Assembly (NCBI GenBank): GCA_031259665.1 | Contig: JAIRLD010000018.1 | Location: 1 to 11,315 of the forward strand | Reading direction: 5' to 3' | Length of the DNA stretch: 11,315 nt | DNA from: Puniceicoccales bacterium | Lineage (GTDB): Bacteria; Verrucomicrobiota; Verrucomicrobiia; Opitutales; LL51 | Shown: piece after piece, positions 1 through 6,781 of the stretch | How positions within the stretch are numbered: position 1 is the stretch's first letter | How the letters are laid out: every line of letters starts with the position of its first letter | The notes under the pieces: model-generated | Databases searched by the model: none | The model's input: only the letters and a program-made list of their open reading frames with translations | Told to the model about the DNA's origin: nothing | Translations under genes and position numbers: made by a program

Positions 1-26
1 AGGAGTCTGCGATTCCTTGCGGGAGT

Positions 27-47
27 CCAGAGGGCGGAGCCCTCTGG
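27..47. terminator. Perfect 9-bp hairpin downstream of clpC
   Basis: CCAGAGGGC (27-35) and GCCCTCTGG (39-47) pair perfectly around a 3-nt loop. The hairpin lies 34 bp beyond the clpC stop codon, so it could end or protect the clpC transcript. Neither strand shows a T-run directly after the stem, so it is not a classical intrinsic terminator. Bases 36-43 can alternatively pair with 61-68 (GGAGCCCT/AGGGCTCC), giving a mutually exclusive fold. It could also belong to a gene left of the window. Confidence 0.4.
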
Positions 48-80
48 GCAGCTCAACTTAAGGGCTCCTCGCTTATTTTT

Positions 81-2597
81 TTATTTTTCCTTAACTTTTT
101 CCATGCGCTCGATGCACACCTGATCATTTTTGCCGAGTCCGAGTTGTATGGTTGAACCTTCTTCTAACCCTCCCCGCAGAAATTCTTCCGCCAAAAAGTC
201 CTCAACATATTTTTCAAGTGCCCGGCGTAAAGGCCGTGCTCCGTACTTTTGATCGTACCCTTTTTTAATTAGGAACTCGCGCACTGAATCGTTGAGCGTA
301 ATCGAAATTTTTTTAGCATTCATGCGCTGATCAATCTTCTCGAACTCAAGGTCAACAATCCGCAACAATTCGTCGTGGCCCAATTGTTTGAAGACGACGA
401 TATCGGTTAGGCGATTCATGAATTCTGGTTTAAAGGCAGATTTTGCTTCCTCCAAAACCTTCTCCTTAGCACGTTCGAAATCGGTTGTATCCCCCGTGGT
501 AAATCCTAGGGTAACGTTTTTTTGGAGCAATTCTGCACCGACATTGGAAGTCATGACGAGAATGGTATTTTTGAAATCAATCTTTCGACCCACACTATCG
601 GTGAGGTGACCATCTTCCATGACTTGAAGCAAGATTTGTAAAACATCGGGATGCGCCTTCTCAATTTCATCGAATAAAACTACGGAATACGGTTTACGGC
701 GAATCGTTTCCGTCAGCTGTCCACCGTCCTCGTGACCAACGTAGCCCGGTGGTGAACCGATCAGCCGTGAAACGGCAAACTTTTCCATGTACTCGGACAT
801 ATCGACCTGCACGAGCGCATCCGAATTGCCAAACATTTTTTCGGCTAAAACCTTCGCCAAATGCGTTTTACCCACACCCGTCGGTCCTAGAAAAAGAAAA
901 GAACCGATTGGGCGTTTGGGATCCTTGAGATCCGCACGGGAACGCCGTAACGCCCGCGCAATAACCTCCGTCGCATCGTCTTGACCAATGATAGCACTCC
1001 TCAACTCTTCACCGATGCGGAGGAGGCGTTCACTTTCCGTCTGTTCGATGCGCGTTAGCGGAATTTTAGTCCAATCGGAAACAATCTTGCAAATGTCTTC
1101 CCGAGAAATATTGATGCAAACGGCCTTCTTATCGTTGCGCCACTTTTCGAGTATTTTAGTGTGTTCGCTGCGGAGTTGTTTTTCCTCGTCGCGGAATTTC
1201 GCAGCTTCTTCAAATTTCTGTTCGGCGATTGCCTTCTCCTTCTCCCGACAAACATTCTCAATTCTTTGGGAAAGTTTTTCGATCCTAGGCGGACGATTCA
1301 TCGAGTTGATATGGGCACGGGAACCGGCTTCATCGATGATATCAATGGCCTTATCCGGTAAAAAACGTCCCGTAATATAGCGATCGGAAAGCTGAACGGC
1401 TAGATTAACCACATCCTTTGAATACTTAACGTTATGAAATTCTTCATATTTTTCTTTCACACCATTGAGAATTTTAACGGCATCCTCCGGCGATGGCGGC
1501 TCCACGTGAATCGATTGGAAACGACGCTCCAATGCGGCATCCTTCTCGATATTTTTACGATATTCTGCCAACGTCGTCGCACCGATACACTGAATTTCAC
1601 CCCGTGACAAAGCCGGTTTCAAAATATTGGAGGCATCCATCGCCCCTTCCGAGGACCCTGCACCGACAATTGTATGTAACTCGTCGAGGAAAAGAATGAT
1701 ATTTTTAGAACGTTTGATTTCATCCATAACCGTTTTTAGACGCTCTTCAAATTGACCACGGTACTTCGTCCCCGCAACCATTAGCGCTAAATCAAGGGCA
1801 ATAACTCTCTTATCGATCAAAACGTCAGGAACATTCTCATCGGCAATTGCTTGCGCGAGACCTTCAACAATCGCCGTCTTTCCCACACCGGCTTCGCCAA
1901 TCAATGCGGGATTATTCTTAGTCCGCCGACATAATACCTGGATGGCACGTTCGATTTCCTTGGAGCGACCGATAACCGGATCGAGCGCACCCTCCTTGGC
2001 CAAAACAGTTAGATCGCGGCCGAAGGAACGAAGCGCAACTAATTTTTGTGAAGTATGACGGCTACGCTGTTCATCTTCCGTTGGAGATTGTTCATCGGTG
2101 ATGAGCTCTTCGGGATCAGCTGCATTGGAACTGGCAAAATTAGGATCCAATTCTTCTAAAATTCCTTGGCGACAACTCTCAATATCGACACCGAACTCCA
2201 AAAGTACTTTTGCCGCAATCCCCTCCCCCTCTCGCAGTATTCCTAGCAACAGGTGTTCTGTACCGATGTAGGGATGTTGCAAGGCACGCGCTTCATTGGC
2301 AGCAAGAATGAGGACCCTTTTAACGCGAGGGGTAAAAGGAATATTATCCGATGCCAAGGAGAGCTTTACGTTTAGATCTTGAACCTGGGCCTTAAGGAGT
2401 TCCTTGACCTTTTCGCGGATCAGCTCCAGCGTCACATTTAATTTCCTAAGAACATTAACGGCAATTCCCTGGCCCAACTCAACTAATCCAATCAAGAGAT
2501 GCTCCGTACCGACGTAATTATTGCGCATATGGTCTGCAGCCTGGCGCGCCAGAACGAGGACCTGTTGCGATCGCGGAGTAAAATTGAGTGGTTCCAT
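81..2597 (-). CDS. clpC: ATP-dependent Clp protease ATP-binding subunit ClpC (Hsp100 AAA+ unfoldase)
   Basis: Cytoplasmic hexameric unfoldase that threads damaged or tagged proteins into the ClpP protease. The 838 residues are full length for ClpC. Two Clp_N repeats lie at about 6-50 and 88-132 (each with a YxGTEHLL core), followed by an acidic linker at about 155-182. AAA-1 has Walker A GEAGVGKT (234-241), Walker B LFLDE (302-306) and arginines in ERRF (357-360). A UVR-type middle segment at about 446-481, rather than the long ClpB coiled coil, points to ClpC. AAA-2 has GPTGVGKT (571-578), VVLFDE (639-644), an arginine finger in FMNR (726-729) and sensor-2 GARPLRR (786-792). LGF at 697-699 matches the ClpP-docking tripeptide. 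ATG is at 2597; the segment before it has no clear Shine-Dalgarno. No CIRCE or CtsR box was seen upstream. clpP is not in the window. Confidence 0.97.
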   Translation of the reverse strand: MEPLNFTPRSQQVLVLARQAADHMRNNYVGTEHLLIGLVELGQGIAVNVLRKLNVTLELIREKVKELLKAQVQDLNVKLSLASDNIPFTPRVKRVLILAANEARALQHPYIGTEHLLLGILREGEGIAAKVLLEFGVDIESCRQGILEELDPNFASSNAADPEELITDEQSPTEDEQRSRHTSQKLVALRSFGRDLTVLAKEGALDPVIGRSKEIERAIQVLCRRTKNNPALIGEAGVGKTAIVEGLAQAIADENVPDVLIDKRVIALDLALMVAGTKYRGQFEERLKTVMDEIKRSKNIILFLDELHTIVGAGSSEGAMDASNILKPALSRGEIQCIGATTLAEYRKNIEKDAALERRFQSIHVEPPSPEDAVKILNGVKEKYEEFHNVKYSKDVVNLAVQLSDRYITGRFLPDKAIDIIDEAGSRAHINSMNRPPRIEKLSQRIENVCREKEKAIAEQKFEEAAKFRDEEKQLRSEHTKILEKWRNDKKAVCINISREDICKIVSDWTKIPLTRIEQTESERLLRIGEELRSAIIGQDDATEVIARALRRSRADLKDPKRPIGSFLFLGPTGVGKTHLAKVLAEKMFGNSDALVQVDMSEYMEKFAVSRLIGSPPGYVGHEDGGQLTETIRRKPYSVVLFDEIEKAHPDVLQILLQVMEDGHLTDSVGRKIDFKNTILVMTSNVGAELLQKNVTLGFTTGDTTDFERAKEKVLEEAKSAFKPEFMNRLTDIVVFKQLGHDELLRIVDLEFEKIDQRMNAKKISITLNDSVREFLIKKGYDQKYGARPLRRALEKYVEDFLAEEFLRGGLEEGSTIQLGLGKNDQVCIERMEKVKEK

Positions 2598-2659
2598 AAC
2601 TTAATACTAAGCTATTGATAACGCCAAAACATACAAGAAGAATGTTTAGCTTCCCCTAA

Positions 2660-2687
2660 ATAATGTGGAAGCGGTTGCAAAAGTTAA
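2660..2687 (-). promoter_or_regulatory. Candidate clpC promoter bracketed by an inverted repeat
   Basis: Reading the minus strand, TTAACT (2682-2687), a 16-bp spacer and CATTAT (2660-2665) each match the sigma-70 hexamers at 4 of 6 positions. The predicted transcript start is about 55 nt before the clpC ATG. A perfect 6-bp inverted repeat, GCTTCC (2649-2654) and GGAAGC (2667-2672), flanks the -10 element and could be a repressor site. The position fits, just downstream of the terminator of the preceding gene, but the matches are modest. Confidence 0.3.
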
Positions 2688-2698
2688 TTCTACGAAAT

Positions 2699-2730
2699 AA
2701 GAACCACAGAAGAAAACCTCCGTGGCTCTT
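2699..2730 (-). terminator. Terminator hairpin of outer-membrane protein A gene
   Basis: On the minus strand AAGAGCCACGGA (2719-2730) pairs over 12 bp, including two G-U pairs, with TCTGTGGTTCTT (2699-2710) around an 8-nt loop. It starts 32 bp after the stop codon of the outer-membrane protein A gene and is followed by a short ATTT stretch. Stem length and position fit a terminator separating this gene from clpC, though the T-tract is poor. Confidence 0.6.
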
Positions 2731-2761
2731 ACAACAATCTTGAAACGATAATAAAACAAAC

Positions 2762-3877
2762 TTAGAATGTAAATTCTACGGCCGAAGAGAACCAAACATT
2801 ACGTTTCTTGTGATTCTTTTCGTTAATCCAAGAATCTTTCTTGGCGCTATTAAAGGAAAATGCAACACCTGCACGAGCCTTCGCATTTTCATTCAAAGAA
2901 TAGACTAAATCGGCATTAACCCCCGCATAGAACCAGGACGTTTTCTCAAACAAATTCCCCTCTCTGTGTGGAATATTCACTTCTGCTTCGGTAGCAATCA
3001 AGCCCCTCATATCTAAGAAACTCACCTTGGTATCATGGGCAATACCGTAGGGTTTTTTAACACGTGTATAACCGACTTTACCGCCCAAATCAATGGCAAA
3101 CCCCGTCACACCACAGGAGCTAAGGTCAAAAGTGTAGTGTACCGTTCCATCGATATTAGCCTTCCTTTGCGTGAAATCGTAGGCAAAATAAAGCGCGGGA
3201 TTAAGCAAAACGTCGGCCATAATACCCGCATAGATTTCATGGAATCGCTTTTTACCTTCCAGTGTGTACGCCACCTCAAATCCTTTTAAATTTTCAATTG
3301 CATACGATGACAACCTTCCTATATTATCGGGATTAATTTGAACGTTCTCTTCGCGAGCACGAGCTATCACCATCTGTGCAACGCTCATCGAAAAGTCTCC
3401 CGGCTCTGCAGTACCTTCTGCCCTTACACTCTCTTGTAGAGTAACAAGATTCACCTGGCCATCTGCATTTAACACAAAAAAAGGAGCATTGAAATAGCTA
3501 GACTCATCTATACCTTGGAAGCCCACAACAGGTTTCTTATCAAAACTATGCAAAGTATAGCCCAAATCCACCGTAAACATGTCGGTAATATCATAGGAGA
3601 ACCCAACATAGGGAGCCACCTCATTACTGCCGAAAGATTTGTGCCGCACACTGAGACTCGCACCAACACCCACGTATAATTTACCAGCATCGTCCAGTAT
3701 CGGTAACCCCAACTCAAGATTTGGAGCAAAATTTTGATCCAAACGTCGGCGTCCTTCGTAGACATCAGCCGTATTAAACTCAACCTTGGCATCAATATGT
3801 AACGCAGGTGCAGAAAACTCTGCAAAAACGTTACCCGCTGCCAACAAACCACTTGCAATTGTTAATAACTTATTCAT
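2762..3877 (-). CDS. Putative outer-membrane beta-barrel protein A
   Basis: 371 residues with a signal peptide (1-19, cleavage expected after NVFA). The mature part is built of alternating hydrophobic/polar stretches rich in Tyr, Phe and Gly (for example APYVGFSYDITDMFTVDLGY at 88-107) and ends in EFTF. A terminal Phe with alternating residues is the usual signal for BAM insertion, so an outer-membrane barrel is the best reading. It is clearly paralogous to the protein encoded at 6782-7717: both share KVEFNTA, GFSYD-TD-TVD-GY, RFHE-YAGI, TFDL-SS-GFAID and an NSA-KD-W segment near the end. The segment at about 113-205 is roughly twice as long as in the paralog. ATG at 3877 follows a good Shine-Dalgarno (AAAAGGAA). 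Function (porin, adhesin or structural) is unknown, and no named family is recognised. Confidence 0.75.
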   Translation of the reverse strand: MNKLLTIASGLLAAGNVFAEFSAPALHIDAKVEFNTADVYEGRRRLDQNFAPNLELGLPILDDAGKLYVGVGASLSVRHKSFGSNEVAPYVGFSYDITDMFTVDLGYTLHSFDKKPVVGFQGIDESSYFNAPFFVLNADGQVNLVTLQESVRAEGTAEPGDFSMSVAQMVIARAREENVQINPDNIGRLSSYAIENLKGFEVAYTLEGKKRFHEIYAGIMADVLLNPALYFAYDFTQRKANIDGTVHYTFDLSSCGVTGFAIDLGGKVGYTRVKKPYGIAHDTKVSFLDMRGLIATEAEVNIPHREGNLFEKTSWFYAGVNADLVYSLNENAKARAGVAFSFNSAKKDSWINEKNHKKRNVWFSSAVEFTF

Positions 3878-3931
3878 TTTGTATTCCTTTTTTCAATTGA
3901 AAATCTAAAACGCCCACTTTCTCGGTAGACA

Positions 3932-3948
3932 CAACATTTCCAACGTTG
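3932..3948 (-). promoter_or_regulatory. 5' stem-loop in the leader of outer-membrane protein A mRNA
   Basis: On the minus strand CAACGTT and AATGTTG pair over 7 bp (one G-U) around a GGA loop. The stem begins within a few bases of the transcript start predicted from the promoter at 3953-3981. A 5' terminal stem can protect abundant envelope mRNAs from decay, as known for ompA of Escherichia coli; its role here is inference. Confidence 0.3.
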
Positions 3949-3952
3949 ATTA

Positions 3953-3981
3953 TTAATATTTAGCATGGCATAGTTTGTCAA
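3953..3981 (-). promoter_or_regulatory. Sigma-70-type promoter of outer-membrane protein A gene
   Basis: Reading the minus strand, a perfect TTGACA (3976-3981), a 17-bp spacer and TATTAA (3953-3958) precede the gene. The predicted start near 3946 gives a leader of about 70 nt before the Shine-Dalgarno and ATG at 3877. This is the best promoter match in the window. Confidence 0.6.
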
Positions 3982-4122
3982 GTACAATTATATAAAATTC
4001 TTTCCTAAACAGAAAAAAATAATTTCGTCCAACAATGGCCCTATTTTCAGAAAAATTCTTCTTCCGGTAGAATTTTTTTCTATACAAAATTTTATAAGGC
4101 ACCATGATACGTTTTAAGAATT

Positions 4123-4632
4123 ATGTTGGGATCCACATCAACAAGTAGGGAAATAGCAAAAGACGACAACGAAATACTTCCACTTACGATAAGAAAGGAC
4201 GTAGTATATTATCTCATAACGGATATTACGGGCTCCATTGTAAAACGAATCAACTATCCTCTTAAAGCGATTTTCGCGATAAATCCTGAAAAAGAATCTT
4301 TTTTCAAATCCATTCAAGGGGAGCGTAAAGTTTATTCTCCTTTCATCATTCATGCGCGAACTCCAAATGGAATTAGGAATCAAATCTTAAAAACACTTTC
4401 CGTCACTTCTAAAGGGAAAGAGGAAGAGAAAGCATTTCTCATTGACTGTCATTTACCGCTTTCCATCAATAATCGTCTTCTACTTTACCATCTTCTTTTG
4501 CAAAATTATAAGCACGTTTATCTCATCGATTCGAAAAATGAAGAATCAGATGAATCCCTAAATTTCATCGAAATTTTCCCGGACGAAAGGGCAATTACGC
4601 TTTGTGAGCAGATGTCAAATCTCAGGCATTGA
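4123..4632 (+). CDS. Hypothetical protein, orphan
   Basis: 169 residues; I do not recognise a family. No signal peptide or transmembrane segment is evident. The N-terminal half (about 26-80) looks like strands (VVYYLITDITGSIV, AIFAIN, SPFIIHA). The middle has a Lys/Glu-rich stretch (97-103) and then AFLIDCH and a Leu-rich helix-like segment (LLLYHLLLQ, 119-127), ending acidic. That suggests a small soluble alpha/beta protein. ATG 4123 is the only good start: the frame closes 16 bp upstream (TGA at 4105) and no Shine-Dalgarno precedes it. It is divergent from outer-membrane protein A and convergent with the Nudix gene. It could be a real small gene or a decayed remnant; comparative data would decide. 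Confidence 0.5.
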   Translation: MLGSTSTSREIAKDDNEILPLTIRKDVVYYLITDITGSIVKRINYPLKAIFAINPEKESFFKSIQGERKVYSPFIIHARTPNGIRNQILKTLSVTSKGKEEEKAFLIDCHLPLSINNRLLLYHLLLQNYKHVYLIDSKNEESDESLNFIEIFPDERAITLCEQMSNLRH

Positions 4633-4691
4633 CAATAGAAAGTATGCCGCAGTATACACCCACAATGAAACAAGACTTAAAACGATGAGAG

Positions 4692-5153
4692 TTAGTCGAT
4701 GCGATCGAAAACCTTCAGGGCTTTTTTGAGCCAATCGTGAATCTGATTTGAAGCGAGAATTTCTTTTTGATCCATCCAAACGAAGGATCGCACTTCATCA
4801 CCATCGGCAACAATTTGAGGATGTTCCAATAATTTTGTATAAAAGACGACATCAATAACCTGCTCTTCCTGTGTATTGATGAAGAAGCTGCTACAGAAAT
4901 AGTCGATAATATGGGGCAGATTAATTTTTAATTCCTCGTACACCTCGCGGCGGATGGTATTGAGCAGGACGTCATCGTAGTTCCGTTCTCTACCATCACT
5001 ACTCCGTTGGCGTACCACTTCGCTTTGGGTTTCGTCGAAGGGCTCAACTTTTCCACCGGGCAGAATAAACATTATTCGATCACCGAATTGTCGTTCCAGC
5101 AATAGGAACTTCCCCAAATATTCGATCAAGATTCTTGATTTGCAAATAAACAT
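4692..5153 (-). CDS. Nudix hydrolase with an insertion inside the Nudix box
   Basis: 153 residues. Nudix enzymes hydrolyse nucleoside diphosphates linked to another group, using Mg2+ held by the Nudix-box glutamates. The N-terminal strands (ILIEYLGKFLLLERQ, 8-22) and LPGGKVEP (31-38) are followed by RREVYEELKI (68-77), giving the catalytic REVxEEL core with E70, E73 and E74. The usual box (G x5 E x7 REUxEE) needs 14 residues from the Gly to the Arg; here G34 to R69 is 35, so about 21 polar residues (roughly 40-60) are inserted. The C-terminal part (VIDVVFYTKLL, VRSFVWMDQKEI) is a normal Nudix end. ATG at 5153 is preceded by AAGGTGG at good spacing. It is divergent from the Rpn-like gene. The substrate cannot be inferred. 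Confidence 0.85.
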   Translation of the reverse strand: MFICKSRILIEYLGKFLLLERQFGDRIMFILPGGKVEPFDETQSEVVRQRSSDGRERNYDDVLLNTIRREVYEELKINLPHIIDYFCSSFFINTQEEQVIDVVFYTKLLEHPQIVADGDEVRSFVWMDQKEILASNQIHDWLKKALKVFDRID

Positions 5154-5255
5154 ATCCGTCCACCTTCATTAACACTTAGAAAAAGATGTCAATCTTTCAT
5201 TCCTAATAACATTTCCACTTGACATACTAAGATAATTATTTTTTCCTAAAGAGGT

Positions 5256-6566
5256 ATGCGAAAAAAGTCTTTTATTCAAATCTGTTTATTATCATCATTA
5301 TTTGCGGGTTCGTTATTTAGCCAGGAATCCCTTTTCCTGCGAACAACTGGAAAATGTCAAACCGTCGAAGAAGATGGAACCCAAAGGCGGTTTCAAATTG
5401 GCGCTGGTGAAACAGAAGAAGATTATGAGGAAGGAGAAGCCGTCCCCGTAGCCAATCCGACCTATGATTTAACGTTCAAGTTGCTTTTTACACCTGTGGA
5501 TCCACAGTTAGGATTTAGAGATCTGGGTGATGAATCTCGCTCTAATAAACGTTTAATGTCGCTACTAAATAGTATCATTTATCCAGATGCAACAAATAAT
5601 CCTAACTCCGAACGGATCGTCAAGGTAGAATTAGAACCTACGGAACTTTTGACGCAAAGTCATTCCAAAAATGAAGAGTTAGATAGAGCACTGACGGCGT
5701 TGCGCTGCGATATTGTGTGCAAATGTACCATCCAAAAACAGAATCGACAGAATCAGCAAACATTTTTTATTTACTTCGACATAGAAATGCAGCGGGCAAA
5801 ACTCAAAAAACGGATCGATAATTTTTTTGGCTATAGGAATTTCTTGGAACAAAAATATAAAACAAAAGACGTGCGACTAATTGCTTTTTTGAACTATGCC
5901 ACAGATAGCGTCGTTCAGGATACAGTAAGTGGTGATTTTTGTTTTGACAGGGAAAAGGAGGCCTTTGTTCCTATTGGAGAAAGTGTTGATGAAGCTAAAA
6001 AACGGACATCTCCCGTCATTGGGTTACGGACAGTTGTTGCGGCGATACAAGAAGGAAAGGAAGTTGTCATTATGCCTGATAAACCTTTAAAATCGGAAGG
6101 AAAAGAGTGGATGAAATTGTTGGGCGTGCAATGGTGGGCTTCATTGGCTGGCAACCATCGTTATGTGGTTCCTATGCAAGTTCAATGTCCAGGAGTAAAG
6201 GAGTCTTTGCAGATATTGAATCATAAAGGAATTACGGATGCAGCACTTCAGGCAGAATATAGCAAGATTTTTGATGCCAATAAGCTACTTGAAGCATCTA
6301 AAGAAGAAGGCTGGGAAGAAGGTGAAGCTGCAGGTCGAAAAGAGGGCCGAAAGGAAGGCGAACAGATCGGTCAATTAAAAGGCCTTATGCAAGGATTTAT
6401 CGCCGGGCAGTTCTTTGATTTTCTTGCGAATGGATTAGATTCGCAATTTTTAAGCGAAGACTTTGTGAGAAACATCTGGAATACTTTGCCGCCTAGCGCA
6501 AACAGAACGGAAAAAAAGCTCGAAGATTTCCTCCAAGCGCTGCGAGAGAGAGATTTGTTAATATAG
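5256..6566 (+). CDS. Rpn/YhgA-like PD-(D/E)XK nuclease with N-terminal signal peptide
   Basis: 436 residues. The core matches the PD-(D/E)XK 'transposase'/recombination-promoting nuclease group. NPTYDLTFKLLF (67-78) corresponds to the conserved D-x2-FK-LF opening, and CDIV (151-154, D152) followed by YFDIEMQ (173-179, E177-x-Q179) is the catalytic D...ExQ pair of this family. Residues 186-213 (DNFFGYRNF, LIAFLNY) continue the fold. The C-terminal KEEGWEEGEAAGRKEGRKEG stretch (349-368) is the charged Gly/Glu/Lys tail typical of these proteins. Unusually, the protein starts with MRKK plus a hydrophobic run (5-21) and an LFSQ cleavage-like site, followed by an acidic linker (38-62). Known family members act in the cytoplasm on DNA. 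ATG 5256 has GAGG only one base upstream, but no alternative Met precedes the core. A TTGACA at 5219-5224 has no good -10 partner. Confidence 0.82.
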   Translation: MRKKSFIQICLLSSLFAGSLFSQESLFLRTTGKCQTVEEDGTQRRFQIGAGETEEDYEEGEAVPVANPTYDLTFKLLFTPVDPQLGFRDLGDESRSNKRLMSLLNSIIYPDATNNPNSERIVKVELEPTELLTQSHSKNEELDRALTALRCDIVCKCTIQKQNRQNQQTFFIYFDIEMQRAKLKKRIDNFFGYRNFLEQKYKTKDVRLIAFLNYATDSVVQDTVSGDFCFDREKEAFVPIGESVDEAKKRTSPVIGLRTVVAAIQEGKEVVIMPDKPLKSEGKEWMKLLGVQWWASLAGNHRYVVPMQVQCPGVKESLQILNHKGITDAALQAEYSKIFDANKLLEASKEEGWEEGEAAGRKEGRKEGEQIGQLKGLMQGFIAGQFFDFLANGLDSQFLSEDFVRNIWNTLPPSANRTEKKLEDFLQALRERDLLI

Positions 6567-6572
6567 ATACAG

Positions 6573-6607
6573 TGGAAGGGGTTGATCTACCACATCAGCT
6601 TCTTCCA
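6573..6607 (+). terminator. 14-bp hairpin directly after the Rpn-like gene
   Basis: Bases 6573-6586 pair along their full length with 6594-6607 (three G-U pairs on the plus-strand RNA) around a 7-nt loop. The stem begins 6 bp after the Rpn-like stop codon. There is no T-run right after it, so it may act as a 3' end stabiliser or factor-assisted terminator. The wobble pairs favour a plus-strand RNA structure. Confidence 0.5.
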
Positions 6608-6781
6608 GATTAATGTATCACTTTATTTAGGTCTGTCGAAAGAGTTGGTTTTTTTTAGTCGTGAGTTTCTTCTCTCGCAAATAAGATTAACGGAATTACG
6701 AAATATCCTTTGTCCACTGACACCCGCGGAAAAGGGCTTTTGTCTCTACCCGTTAGGGCAATTTTCACTAATTCTTGCTGT

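Noticed and set aside
988..1380. 130-codon plus-strand ORF antisense to clpC
   Set aside because: It overlaps the conserved AAA+ region of clpC; its composition (Ser/Arg/Phe-rich) is typical of a reverse-frame shadow.
4974..5036. Frameshift as the cause of the Nudix-box insertion
   Set aside because: The reading frame is continuous, and both flanks of the box and the rest of the fold are in the same frame, so an in-frame insertion is the simpler reading.
5166..5192. Promoter for the Nudix gene using TTGACA at 5187-5192 and TAATGA at 5166-5171 (minus strand)
   Set aside because: The transcript would start within the Shine-Dalgarno, 6-8 nt before the ATG, which does not fit the good AAGGTGG ribosome site.
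5256..6566. Reading the Rpn-like gene as an insertion-sequence transposase with ends
   Set aside because: No terminal inverted repeats or target-site duplications were seen around it. The family is a nuclease group often labelled transposase without being part of an IS.
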